The position numbers were made by a program, and so were the translations under genes. A stretch of 64,000 bases of DNA from Thioclava arctica (lineage in GTDB: Bacteria > Pseudomonadota > Alphaproteobacteria > Rhodobacterales > Rhodobacteraceae): the NCBI RefSeq assembly GCF_040892615.1, contig NZ_JBFRYC010000009.1:76338-140337 (forward strand), read 5' to 3'. The notes under the pieces are model-generated. The model saw only the letters and a list, made by a program, of their open reading frames with translations, ran no database searches and was not told the DNA's origin. Position 1 is the stretch's first letter; each line of letters starts with the position of its first letter. Of the stretch, positions 34,334-44,032 are shown one piece after another.

Positions 34334-35212
34334 ATGCCTAGCCTTAAGGACCTGAAAAACAGGATCGGAAGCGTCAAGAACACGCGGAAGATCACCAAGG
34401 CGATGCAAATGGTCGCCGCAGCCAAGTTGCGCCGTGCCCAAGAGGCCGCCGAAGCCGCACGCCCCTATGCCGAACGGATGCATGCCGTGATGGCGGGGCT
34501 CGCGGGCTCGGTGAAAGGTTCGGACAATGCGCCGCGCCTTCTCGGGGGCACGGGTGCAGACAAGGTGCATCTGCTGGTTGTGATGACGGCGGAACGTGGG
34601 CTTTGCGGTGGCTTCAACGCCAACATCGCCAAGCTTGCGCGTCAACACGCCACCAAGCTTCTGGCCGAGGGCAAAGAGGTGAAAATCCTCACCGTCGGCA
34701 AGAAGGGTCGCGATTCGCTGCGCCGGGAATACGGCCAGTATTTCGTGGGTCACGTCGATTTCAGCGACGTCAAACGCCTGAGCTATGACGACGCGCAAGG
34801 CGTGGCGCGAAATTTGCTGACACGCTTTGACAAGGATGAGTTCGACGTTGCGACGATCTTCTTCTCGGTCTTCCAAAGCGTGATTTCGCAAACGCCGACC
34901 GCCAAGCAGATCATCCCTGCCTCCTATGAACCGGAGGAAGGCGAAGAAACGCCCTCGGTGAACTACGATTACGAGCCCAGCGAAACGCAGATCCTTGCCG
35001 ATCTGTTGCCGCGCGGGATCGCCACGCAGCTTTTTACGGCGCTGCTGGAAAATGCGGCCTCGGAACAAGGTGCGCGGATGTCGGCTATGGATAGTGCGAC
35101 GCGCAATGCGGGCGAAATGATCGACAAACTGACGATCGAATACAACCGCACGCGTCAGGCCGCGATCACCAAGGAACTCATCGAAATCATTTCGGGCGCT
35201 GAGGCGCTCTGA
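34334..35212 (+). CDS. atpG: F0F1 ATP synthase subunit gamma
   Basis: The rotating shaft of F1, 292 residues. The N-terminal helix PSLKDLKNRIGSVKNTRKIT and the C-terminal helix with MDSATRNAGEMIDKLTIEYN and RQAAITKELIEIISGAEAL are the conserved coiled coil that enters the hexamer. AGGACAGGG precedes the start. Length and ends are normal. Confidence 0.97.
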   Translation: MPSLKDLKNRIGSVKNTRKITKAMQMVAAAKLRRAQEAAEAARPYAERMHAVMAGLAGSVKGSDNAPRLLGGTGADKVHLLVVMTAERGLCGGFNANIAKLARQHATKLLAEGKEVKILTVGKKGRDSLRREYGQYFVGHVDFSDVKRLSYDDAQGVARNLLTRFDKDEFDVATIFFSVFQSVISQTPTAKQIIPASYEPEEGEETPSVNYDYEPSETQILADLLPRGIATQLFTALLENAASEQGARMSAMDSATRNAGEMIDKLTIEYNRTRQAAITKELIEIISGAEAL

Positions 35213-35229
35213 CGGAACCGGAGAAAATC

Positions 35230-36648
35230 ATGGCAAGCAATGGCAAGGTAACCCAGGTCATCGGCGCCGTCGTGGACGTGCAGTTCGACGGCGAGCTGCC
35301 CGCGATCCTCAACGCGCTGGAAACAACCAACAACGGCAAGCGTCTGGTGCTTGAAGTCGCGCAGCACTTGGGCGAAGGCTCGGTGCGCACCATCGCGATG
35401 GACGCCACCGAAGGCCTCGTGCGTGGGGCACCGGTGAAAGACACCGGCAGCCCGATCTCGGTGCCGGTTGGCACGGCGACGCTGGGTCGCATCCTGAACG
35501 TCATCGGCGAGCCGGTGGACGAAAAGGGCCCGGTCGAGGCTGACGAGTTCCGCCCGATCCACGCCCCCGCACCCGACTTTGCGGATCAGGCGACCGAGGC
35601 GCAAATCCTCGTCACCGGCATCAAGGTGATCGACCTGCTCGCGCCTTACTCCAAGGGCGGTAAAATTGGCCTCTTCGGCGGTGCCGGCGTGGGCAAGACG
35701 GTTCTGATCCAAGAGCTGATCAACAACATCGCAAAGGTGCACTCGGGTCTGTCCGTGTTCGCCGGCGTGGGCGAGCGGACTCGTGAAGGCAACGATTTGT
35801 ATCACGAGATGATTGAATCGGGCGTTTTGACCCCCGACAATCTGCCGGACTCGAAAATCGCACTGGTCTTTGGTCAGATGAACGAGCCTCCGGGCGCGCG
35901 TGCGCGTATTGCGCTGACCGGCCTGACCTTGGCCGAGCAGTTCCGCGACGCAACCGGCACCGACGTTTTGTTCTTTGTCGACAACATCTTCCGCTTCACT
36001 CAGGCGGGTTCTGAGATGTCCGCTCTTCTGGGTCGTATTCCTTCGGCTGTGGGCTATCAGCCGACGCTGGCGACCGACATGGGCGCGATGCAGGAACGTA
36101 TCACCTCGACGAAGAACGGTTCGATCACCTCGATCCAGGCCGTGTACGTGCCTGCCGATGACTTGACCGACCCGGCACCTGCCACCACCTTCGCGCACCT
36201 TGATGCAACCACGGTTCTCAACCGTGCGATCTCGGAACTGGGTATCTACCCGGCTGTGGACCCGCTGGACTCGACCTCGCGTCTGATGGACCCGCTGATC
36301 CTTGGTGAAGAGCATTACCGCGTGGCGCGCGACGTGCAGGAAATCCTGCAGCGCTACAAGGCTTTGCAAGACATCATCGCCATCCTCGGGATGGACGAAT
36401 TGTCCGAAGAGGATAAGCTGACCGTGGCCCGTGCCCGGAAAATCCAGCGTTTCCTCAGCCAGCCGTTCGACGTGGCCAAAGTCTTCACCGGCTCTGACGG
36501 CGTTCAGGTGCCGCTCGAAGACACGATCAGCTCGTTCAAAGCGGTTGTGGCGGGCGAATACGATCACCTCCCCGAGGGTGCCTTCTACATGGTTGGCGGC
36601 ATCGAGGATGTGAAAGCGAAAGCTGCGAAACTCGCCGCTGCGGCGTAA
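35230..36648 (+). CDS. atpD: F0F1 ATP synthase subunit beta
   Basis: The catalytic subunit, 472 residues. GGAGVGKTVL is the P-loop, GERTREGND carries the catalytic glutamate region, and PAVDPLDSTSR is the alpha/beta family signature. It starts 17 bp after atpG with CGGAG before the ATG, and atpC follows after 9 bp. Confidence 0.99.
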   Translation: MASNGKVTQVIGAVVDVQFDGELPAILNALETTNNGKRLVLEVAQHLGEGSVRTIAMDATEGLVRGAPVKDTGSPISVPVGTATLGRILNVIGEPVDEKGPVEADEFRPIHAPAPDFADQATEAQILVTGIKVIDLLAPYSKGGKIGLFGGAGVGKTVLIQELINNIAKVHSGLSVFAGVGERTREGNDLYHEMIESGVLTPDNLPDSKIALVFGQMNEPPGARARIALTGLTLAEQFRDATGTDVLFFVDNIFRFTQAGSEMSALLGRIPSAVGYQPTLATDMGAMQERITSTKNGSITSIQAVYVPADDLTDPAPATTFAHLDATTVLNRAISELGIYPAVDPLDSTSRLMDPLILGEEHYRVARDVQEILQRYKALQDIIAILGMDELSEEDKLTVARARKIQRFLSQPFDVAKVFTGSDGVQVPLEDTISSFKAVVAGEYDHLPEGAFYMVGGIEDVKAKAAKLAAAA

Positions 36649-36657
36649 GGAGGCGTT

Positions 36658-37059
36658 ATGGCCGACACGATGCAATTCGATCTGGTCGCACCCGAGCGCA
36701 AGCTCGCCTCGGAAGAGGAAGCGATCGAGGTCATGGTGCCGGGCGCGGATGGCGACCTGACGGTGATGCCCGGCCACGCGCCGATGCTCACCACGCTGCG
36801 CCCCGGTCGGCTCACCTTGGTGACCCGCTCGGAAACGCACAGCTACGCCGTGACGGGTGGCTTTGCCGAGATCACCCCCGAGGGTGTGACGGTGCTGGCC
36901 GAACGCTCGCTGCCTGCCGAGGAATTCACCCGTGAAGTCCACGACAAGCTGATCGCAGAGGCCCGCCGTGTGCACGAAGAGGCCCACCCGTCGGTAGCAG
37001 ATCTCACCGCCAAATTGCTGGCGGATATGGAAGCCATGGGCACTCATATGACGCTGTGA
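36658..37059 (+). CDS. atpC: F0F1 ATP synthase subunit epsilon
   Basis: A 133-residue subunit with the N-terminal beta-sandwich (MQFDLVAPERKLASEEE; VMPGHAPMLTTLRPG) complete. The C-terminal helical part after about residue 90 is short and the protein is of the usual alphaproteobacterial size. GGAGG stands before the start. It is the last gene of the operon, 22 bp ahead of a strong terminator. Confidence 0.96.
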   Translation: MADTMQFDLVAPERKLASEEEAIEVMVPGADGDLTVMPGHAPMLTTLRPGRLTLVTRSETHSYAVTGGFAEITPEGVTVLAERSLPAEEFTREVHDKLIAEARRVHEEAHPSVADLTAKLLADMEAMGTHMTL

Positions 37060-37081
37060 GCCGGTTAAAAGACACGAAACA

Positions 37082-37109
37082 AGCCCCGGTTTTTCCGGGG
37101 CTTTTTTCT
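37082..37109 (+). terminator. Intrinsic terminator of the atp operon
   Basis: AAGCCCCGG, loop TTTTT, CCGGGGCTT and then a run of T: a 9-bp perfect stem with a clear U-tract, 22 bp after the atpC stop. This ends the atp transcript before the lectin-domain gene. Confidence 0.93.
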
Positions 37110-37159
37110 GGGCAGTGAGCCGCGTAAGATCGCACAATCGGGCAGAGAGGTCAGTCACC

Positions 37160-37510
37160 ATGATCACGGTCGAAAGCCATCGCATGGGGATGCAGCAAGG
37201 CTCCATCGTGTTGTTTTCCGATTATCAGGATGGTGGCGCGATGTGGACGGGCGATGGCCCGCGCGAACTGCGCAAATTGGTCAGTTTTGCCGAGGCTTTC
37301 TCAGCCAAGCCGCTGGTGCATGTCGCGCTGTCGATGTGGGACATTGATCAAAAACACAATGGCCGAATGGATATTTCCACCGAGATGGTCACCCCCGAGG
37401 GGTTCGTGATCGTGTTTCGCACCTGGGGGGATACCCGTGTGGCGCGGGTGCGTTCGGATTGGCTGGCGTTGGGTGCCTGTGCCAACGCCGACGATTGGGA
37501 TATTCACTAG
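37160..37510 (+). CDS. H-type lectin domain protein
   Basis: A 116-residue protein made almost wholly of an H-type lectin domain, the fold of the snail agglutinin that binds N-acetylgalactosamine: IVLFSDYQDGGAMWTGDGP, then HVALSMWDIDQKHNGRMDIS and GFVIVFRTWGDTRVARVRSDWLALG. There is no signal peptide, so it is probably cytoplasmic and its ligand is unknown. I use the ATG at 37160 (AGAGG 10 bp upstream); the frame is open from 37115. It lies after the atp terminator and so has its own promoter, or is read through. Confidence 0.88.
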   Translation: MITVESHRMGMQQGSIVLFSDYQDGGAMWTGDGPRELRKLVSFAEAFSAKPLVHVALSMWDIDQKHNGRMDISTEMVTPEGFVIVFRTWGDTRVARVRSDWLALGACANADDWDIH

Positions 37511-37530
37511 GCGCAGGTGTGATCCTGCGC
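37511..37530. terminator. Hairpin between the lectin gene and mtlK
   Basis: GCGCAGG, TGTGAT, CCTGCGC: a perfect 7-bp stem that starts directly after the lectin-gene stop and lies between two convergent genes. There is only a weak T-tract (GCTTTTA) 8-14 bases beyond it on the plus strand, so termination may be partial. Confidence 0.5.
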
Positions 37531-37556
37531 CCAAGTGCTTTTATTCCGTGTGGCGT

Positions 37557-39020
37557 CTACTTGAGGTAATCCGTGATCACCGCCTGCGAACCGCGTGCCC
37601 AGACATCCTTCAGCGTCTTGGTGAACTGCGCCACTAGCGCGTCGTTTTTCGAAAGATCACCGTAGATTTCCGACATTTCGAGCCAAGCGGCGGGGCGGGT
37701 TTTCGCCGCTTTGGACTGCGCCACCAGACGGTCCCAATTCGGATCGTTTGCCGCAATCTCGGCGCCGGTTTCTGTGGTGCCGTAGCAATAGCGGCACCAC
37801 AGAGCGCTTGCCAAAACCAGCCCGTCACAGCCCAGCCCCCGCGTCAGCCGGTCCCGGATCGACGTGATGATGAATTTCGGCTGTCGGTTGAACCCGTCAA
37901 AGCACAGGCGGCGGATCGTGTCGGCCACTTCGGGGTTTGAAAACCGCTCCAAAATCAGTTGCTTATAGGCGCTCAGATCGGTGTCGGGCACGGGGGGGAT
38001 GATCGGCAGAATCTCGGACGTTTCGATCTTGTCGAGATAGGCGCGGATCTGGGGATCGGCCATCGCCTCATGGGCGAATTCGATATCGCGCAAACCACCT
38101 GCATAGGCGATGATCGCGTGCCCACCATTCAGGATGCGGATCTTCATCGTCTCAAAACGATCCACCGCTTCGGTGAAGGTCACGCCGACTTTCTCCAGCG
38201 CCGGGCGGCCGGCGGGGAAATGATCCTCCATCACCCATTGGCGAAACGGCTCGCAGGTGACGGGGGCGGCATCCTCCAGCCCAAAGCTTTCGGCCAAAGC
38301 GCGCTCGCGCGGGCCGGTGGCGGGGGTGATGCGGTCGACCATCGAATTGGGGAAGGCGACGTTGGATTTGATCCAGCCCGCCAGTTCGGGGTCAGACAGC
38401 TGTGCCAGCCCAACCACCGCATCGCGCGTGACATGGCCATTATGGGGAACGTTGTCGCAGCACATCACGGTGAAGGGCGCGACATCCGCCGCGCGGCGCG
38501 CCTTGAGGGCCGCGATCATCGCGCCAAAGGCGGTTTCGGGGGCGTCCGGATTGGCCGCATCGGCGGCAATATCGGGATGGGTGGGGCTGAAAGTGCCGGT
38601 CTCGGGGTCGATGAAATAGCCGCCCTCGGTCACGGTGAGCGAGACAATCCGGATCCCGGGGTCCGACATCGCCGCGATCAGGGGCGCATTGCCCGAGGCC
38701 ACCGGCACAAAGCCCGTCATCGCGCCGATCACGCGGGCCGATTTCGCGCTTGGGTCCAGCTCGATCACGCTCGACATACCGTCTTGCGCCATCAGCGCTT
38801 CGCCCATCTTGGCATCGCCTGCGCGCACGCCAGCGCCGAGCAGCGCCCAGTCATGGCCGATCCCTAGGTTGAACAGGTCATCAAGGTAAACCGCCTGATG
38901 GGCGCGATGGAAATTGCCGCAGCCGATATGGACGATTCCCGCGCTCAGATCACTTCGGTCATAGCCGGGGCGCGCCACATCATCTGGGAGAAGATCAAGC
39001 GTTTCGTTTGAGAGTTTCAT
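37557..39020 (-). CDS. mtlK: Mannitol 2-dehydrogenase (long-chain polyol dehydrogenase)
   Basis: Oxidises D-mannitol (and often D-arabitol or D-sorbitol) with NAD to the ketose. 487 residues. The NAD-binding start GCGNFHRAHQAVY lies at 33-45, and the polyol-dehydrogenase signature KIRILNGGH contains the catalytic Lys293 with Asn298 and His301. It is the last gene of the minus-strand smo operon, 1 bp after smoS, as in Rhodobacter sphaeroides where smoS and mtlK are neighbours. No fructokinase gene follows; the strand switches to the lectin gene. Confidence 0.94.
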   Translation of the reverse strand: MKLSNETLDLLPDDVARPGYDRSDLSAGIVHIGCGNFHRAHQAVYLDDLFNLGIGHDWALLGAGVRAGDAKMGEALMAQDGMSSVIELDPSAKSARVIGAMTGFVPVASGNAPLIAAMSDPGIRIVSLTVTEGGYFIDPETGTFSPTHPDIAADAANPDAPETAFGAMIAALKARRAADVAPFTVMCCDNVPHNGHVTRDAVVGLAQLSDPELAGWIKSNVAFPNSMVDRITPATGPRERALAESFGLEDAAPVTCEPFRQWVMEDHFPAGRPALEKVGVTFTEAVDRFETMKIRILNGGHAIIAYAGGLRDIEFAHEAMADPQIRAYLDKIETSEILPIIPPVPDTDLSAYKQLILERFSNPEVADTIRRLCFDGFNRQPKFIITSIRDRLTRGLGCDGLVLASALWCRYCYGTTETGAEIAANDPNWDRLVAQSKAAKTRPAAWLEMSEIYGDLSKNDALVAQFTKTLKDVWARGSQAVITDYLK

Positions 39021-39021
39021 G

Positions 39022-39782
39022 TCAGCTCATCCAATTCCCGCCATCGACATTATAGGTCTGGGCGACGATATATTCGGCCTCGTCCGAGGCCAGAAACACC
39101 GCCATCCCGGTGAGGTCCTGTGCCGTGCCCATGCGCCCAAAGGGCACCGCCGCGCCGACTTCGCGCTTTTTCTGGCCCGGTGCCTTGCCCTCGTATTTGG
39201 CAAAGAAGGCATCGACGCCGTCCCAATGCTCGCCATCCACGACACCGGGTGCGATAGCATTCACGTTGATGCCGTGTTCGATCAGGTTCAGCCCCGCCGA
39301 CTGCGTGAGGCTGATGACCGCCGCCTTGGAGGCGCAATAGACCGCCACCAAGGCCTCACCACGCCGCCCGGCTTGGCTTGCCATGTTGATGATCTTGCCG
39401 CCACGGCCCTGCGCGATCATCTCGCGCGCGGCCGCCTGCATCATGAACAGCGTGCCCTCGACATTGATCTTGAAGACGCGTTCGTAATCTTGCCGGGTGA
39501 TCTCGACCAAAGGGGCTGCGGTGAAGATCGCAGCGTTGTTGATCAAGATATCAATCCCGCCGCTGGCGCGCAGCGCGGCCATTGCGTCCTCGATGCTGGC
39601 CGGGTCGGTCACATCAAGGGGCAGGGCAGTCGCGCCGATTGCGGCTGCGGTGTCTTGAGCGCGCTCGAGATCAATATCGCCGATCACGACCTGCGCACCC
39701 TCGGCGATGTATTTTTCGGCAAATGCCTGCCCGATGCCGCGCGCGGCACCGGTGATCAGGGCGCGTTTTCCCGAGAGGCGCA

Positions 39783-39783
<1 letters not shown>
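39022..39783 (-). CDS. smoS: Sorbitol/galactitol-type dehydrogenase (short-chain dehydrogenase)
   Basis: A 253-residue classical SDR. TGAARGIG at 11-18 binds NAD, and Ser136, Tyr149 and Lys153 (YCASK) form the catalytic set. Sequence blocks IINMASQAGRRGEALV and INVNAIAPGVVDGEHWDGVD and the end YNVDGGNWMS match the R. sphaeroides sorbitol dehydrogenase as I remember it. The start shares a base with the smoK stop. It would oxidise D-sorbitol to fructose or galactitol to tagatose. Confidence 0.92.
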
Positions 39784-40778
<995 letters not shown>

Positions 40779-40788
40779 GGGGATCTCC

Positions 40789-41619
40789 TTATTTCACAGC
40801 GCCAAAGGTCAGGCCACGCACAAGCTGTTTCTGGCTAAACCAGCCAAGGATCAGGATCGGTGCGATTGCCAGCGTCGAGGCAGCAGAGAGTTTGGCGTAA
40901 AACAACCCTTCGGGGCTGGAATATGCGGCGATGAAAGCCGTCAGCGGGGCAGCCTTGGCCGCTGTCAGGTTGAGGGTCCAGAAGGCCTCGTTCCAAGACA
41001 GGATGACGTTGAGAAGCAGCGTCGAGGCGATGCCGGGGATTGCCATCGGCGTAAGCACATACAAGATCTCGCTGCGCAGACCTGCGCCGTCCATGCGGGC
41101 GGCTTCAAGGATCTCCGAGGGGATTTCCTTGAAATAGGTGTAAAGCATCCAGATCACGATCGGCAGGTTCATCAGGCAGAGCACGATGATCAGGCCGGTG
41201 CGGGTATCCAGCAGCCCCCAGTCACGAAACATCAGATAGATCGGGACCAGCACACCCACAGCGGGCATCATCTTGGTCGAGAGCATCCACATCAGTACAT
41301 CCTTGGTGCGTTTGCCCGGCACAAAGGCCATCGCCCAAGCGGAGGGGATGCCGATGATCAGCGCCAGGATCACCGAGCCGAATGAGATGATCACCGAGTT
41401 CATGAAGTGGCGGAAATAGTTCGAGCGTTCCTGCACCAAGGTGTAGCTTTCAAAGGTCCAATGCGAGGTGAGCACCTGCAACGGCGTCTTGATCGCGTCG
41501 CCCTCGGTCTTGAACGACAAGATGATCGTCCACAGGATCGGGAAGAAGATCACGAAGCCGACGCTCCAGGCGAGGATCGTCATCACCAGCTTGCGGCGGT
41601 TTGAAGTTTTGCGCGCCAT
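40789..41619 (-). CDS. smoG: Polyol ABC transporter permease, MalG type
   Basis: A 276-residue inner-membrane permease with six hydrophobic helices. The EAA motif that contacts the ATPase is EAARMDGAGLRSEILYVLTPMA in the second half. The N-terminus is basic (ARKTSNRRK), placing it in the cytoplasm. It follows smoF with a 3-bp gap and precedes smoK with 10 bp. Confidence 0.94.
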   Translation of the reverse strand: MARKTSNRRKLVMTILAWSVGFVIFFPILWTIILSFKTEGDAIKTPLQVLTSHWTFESYTLVQERSNYFRHFMNSVIISFGSVILALIIGIPSAWAMAFVPGKRTKDVLMWMLSTKMMPAVGVLVPIYLMFRDWGLLDTRTGLIIVLCLMNLPIVIWMLYTYFKEIPSEILEAARMDGAGLRSEILYVLTPMAIPGIASTLLLNVILSWNEAFWTLNLTAAKAAPLTAFIAAYSSPEGLFYAKLSAASTLAIAPILILGWFSQKQLVRGLTFGAVK

Positions 41620-41622
41620 CTC

Positions 41623-42495
41623 TCAGGTCTCCAGATTCTTGCCGATCATCCGCATCAGGAAGATCGCAACGATGTTGGCCAAGATCACAGCGACGATGCC
41701 GCCTGCCGCCCCGCCGCCGACGTCGAATTGCAGCAGCGATTGGACATAGACGAGATAGGTCAGCGTGGTCGAGGCGATGCCCGGTCCGCCATTGGTGGTC
41801 ACGAGGATCTCAGCGAAGGTCGACAGCAGGAAAATCGTCTGAATGAGGATCACCACGGTCGCGGCGCGCGACAGATGCGGCACCATGATATAGATGAACC
41901 GTGACCAGATGCTGGCGCCATCCATTTCGGCGGCCTCAAGCTGCTCGCTATCAAGCGATTGCAGCGCGGTCAGCAAGATCAGCGTCGCGAAGGGCAACCA
42001 TTGCCACGCCACAATCAGCGTGATCGACAAAAGCGGGGCTTGGGCGAGGAAATCATAGGCGGGAAAGCCGAAGAAATGCGCAATATAGGCGAATATCCCG
42101 TTCACCGGATTGAAGAAGAAGTTCTTCCACACCAGCGCCGACACCGTGGGCATCACGAAGAAGGGCGCAATCACCAGCACCCGCACGATGCCTTGGCCAA
42201 AGATCGCCTGATCGAGCAGCAGCGCCAAAAGCATCCCGCCGATGATGGTGATCAGCAACACGCCTCCGACGAGGAACAAGGTGTTCCAGAGGGCGGTGAA
42301 AAAGGCGGGATCGGTCAGGAAATATTCGTAGTTCTGAAAGCCGACAAAGCCAGTCTGGCCGGGCATCAGAAGGTTATAGCGCTGGAACGAGAACCACAAT
42401 GTCATGCCCAGCGGCACGGCCATCCACAAAAACAAAAGAATAACCGAGGGCGATATCATCAGACGCGCGGCAGCGCGCGAGGCTTGCGTGGACAT
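41623..42495 (-). CDS. smoF: Polyol ABC transporter permease, MalF type
   Basis: A 290-residue permease with six hydrophobic helices and the EAA loop EAAEMDGASIWSRFIYIMVPHL. I place the start at 42495 (STQASRAAARLMISPSVI), because the 20 codons upstream in the open frame (rich in Pro, with GPPHPPSF) are not family-like. It stands 79 bp behind smoE, the widest gap inside the operon. Confidence 0.93.
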   Translation of the reverse strand: MSTQASRAAARLMISPSVILLFLWMAVPLGMTLWFSFQRYNLLMPGQTGFVGFQNYEYFLTDPAFFTALWNTLFLVGGVLLITIIGGMLLALLLDQAIFGQGIVRVLVIAPFFVMPTVSALVWKNFFFNPVNGIFAYIAHFFGFPAYDFLAQAPLLSITLIVAWQWLPFATLILLTALQSLDSEQLEAAEMDGASIWSRFIYIMVPHLSRAATVVILIQTIFLLSTFAEILVTTNGGPGIASTTLTYLVYVQSLLQFDVGGGAAGGIVAVILANIVAIFLMRMIGKNLET

Positions 42496-42574
42496 GGGTC
42501 CGGCTCCGGCAATGAAAGAGGGGGGATGGGGCGGCCCGAATACAGGCTGCCCCAAGAGATAGATGGAAAGCGGA

Positions 42575-43894
42575 TTACTTGAGGTAACCGGCTTTCTTCA
42601 TCTCACGCTCGGTGAGGCTTTGCGCACTCTCCAAGGCTTGTTCTGCGGTCATCTGACCCGCAAGGGCTGCCGAGAACTGCTGGCCCACTGCATTGCCGAG
42701 ACCTTGGAACTCGGGGATCGCAACGAACTGCACGCCGGTATAGGGCACGTCCTGCACCGAGGGGTGCTTGGGATCGGCCGCATTGATCGAGTCGAGCGTC
42801 AGCTTGGCGAACGGGGCCGCCTTTTGATACTCGGGGTTCTCATACAGCGAGGTCCGCGTTCCCGGAGGCACGTTGGCCCAACCTTCTTTGGCGGCAACCA
42901 ATTCGGTGTAGTGCTTGGAGGTTGCCCAGTCGATGAAGGCCTTGGCTGCGGCTTCATGCTTGGTGCCTGCCGGAATCGCGAGGCTCCAGGCCCACAGCCA
43001 GTTGGCGCGCTTGTCGACGCCTTCCTTGTTGGGGGCCAGCGCAAAGCCAACCTTGTCGGCCACGGTGGAATCTTTGGGGTTGGTCACGAACGAGGCCGCC
43101 ACCGTCGCATCCATCCACATCCCGCATTTGCCCTGCTGGAACAGCGCGAGGTTTTCGTTGAACCCGTTGGACGAAGCGCCCGGAGGCCCGTATTTGTTCA
43201 TCAGGTCAAGATAGGTGGTCAGGGTCTCTTTCCATGGCGCGGAGTCGAATTGGGGTTTCCAATCCATGTTGAACCACGAGCCGCCCATCGAGTTGTCCAT
43301 CGCCGACAAGAAGGCCATGTTCTCGCCCCAGCCCGCTTTGCCACGCAAGCAGATGCCGTAGACGCCATTGGCCTTGTCGGTCATCGCCGCGGCCGCTTTC
43401 TCGATATCGCCCCAGGTCGGCTTTTCGGGCATTTGCAGCCCGGCCTTCTCCATCAGGTCCTTGCGATACATCACAAACGAGCTTTCGCCATAGAAGGGCG
43501 AGGCGTAAAGATTGCCATCGACCGTCAGACCCGAGCGGATCGCGGGCAGCAAATCGTTCACGTCATACTCGGCAGGCAGGTCATTGAGCGACACCAGCCA
43601 GCCTTGCTTGGCCCAGATCGGAACCTCGTAGGTGCCAATGGTCAGAACGTCGAACTGGCCGCCCTTGGTGGCGATGTCTGTCGTCACTTTCTGGCGCAGG
43701 ACGTTCTCTTCAAGTGTCACCCAGTCGACCTTGATGTCGGGATGCATCTTGTAAAAATCATCCATGTAGCCCTGCATGCGGACCATGTCGCCGTTATTGA
43801 CAGTGGCTACGGTGATCGTGGTCTCAGCGGATGCCGCGGTGGCAAGCGCACCAAGAGCACAGGCGCCAAGAAGCGCCCGGAACGTGAGTGTCAT
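42575..43894 (-). CDS. smoE: Polyol ABC transporter substrate-binding protein
   Basis: A 439-residue periplasmic solute-binding protein of the extracellular family 1 type. It has a signal peptide (TLTFRALLGACALGALATAASA, cut before ETTITV). The start at 43894 has GGAGG 5 bp before it; the open frame extends to 43975 without support. First gene after a clear promoter, as expected for the most abundant transporter part. The ligand, sorbitol or mannitol, is inferred from the two dehydrogenases. Confidence 0.93.
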   Translation of the reverse strand: MTLTFRALLGACALGALATAASAETTITVATVNNGDMVRMQGYMDDFYKMHPDIKVDWVTLEENVLRQKVTTDIATKGGQFDVLTIGTYEVPIWAKQGWLVSLNDLPAEYDVNDLLPAIRSGLTVDGNLYASPFYGESSFVMYRKDLMEKAGLQMPEKPTWGDIEKAAAAMTDKANGVYGICLRGKAGWGENMAFLSAMDNSMGGSWFNMDWKPQFDSAPWKETLTTYLDLMNKYGPPGASSNGFNENLALFQQGKCGMWMDATVAASFVTNPKDSTVADKVGFALAPNKEGVDKRANWLWAWSLAIPAGTKHEAAAKAFIDWATSKHYTELVAAKEGWANVPPGTRTSLYENPEYQKAAPFAKLTLDSINAADPKHPSVQDVPYTGVQFVAIPEFQGLGNAVGQQFSAALAGQMTAEQALESAQSLTEREMKKAGYLK

Positions 43895-43939
43895 GATATC
43901 CTCCCAGATATTCTGAGCAAATGCCCAGTACGTGAGAAA

Positions 43940-43968
43940 ATATTCATTCAAACGGTAGATTCTGTCAA
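43940..43968 (-). promoter_or_regulatory. Sigma-70-type promoter of the smo operon
   Basis: On the minus strand TTGACA (43968-43963), a 17-bp spacer and GAATAT (43945-43940). The -35 box is perfect and the -10 box is fair. The distance from the -10 box to the smoE ATG is 45 bp. This allows smoEFGKS-mtlK to be transcribed separately from the SDR-HAD-regulator genes upstream. Confidence 0.65.
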
Positions 43969-43977
43969 TCATCAATT

Positions 43978-43993
43978 TCCACGGCGACGTGGA
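43978..43993. promoter_or_regulatory. Inverted repeat, candidate operator for the SorC-type regulator
   Basis: TCCACG, GCGA, CGTGGA: a perfect 6-4-6 palindrome whose near edge lies 9 bp upstream of the smo -35 box. That is a common place for an activator site. The regulator gene ends 40 bp away. The link to that regulator is inference. Confidence 0.5.
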
Positions 43994-44032
43994 GACCTTT
44001 GAAGTTCGAATAAGGTTATGAAATGAATAGTC

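Noticed and set aside
32384..35068. An 894-codon minus-strand frame opposite atpHAG.
   Set aside because: Caused by the strong codon bias of the highly expressed atp genes; it crosses gene boundaries and has no known motif.
42563..44002. Plus-strand 479-codon frame opposite the solute-binding protein.
   Set aside because: Antisense shadow of smoE with no domain or start signal.
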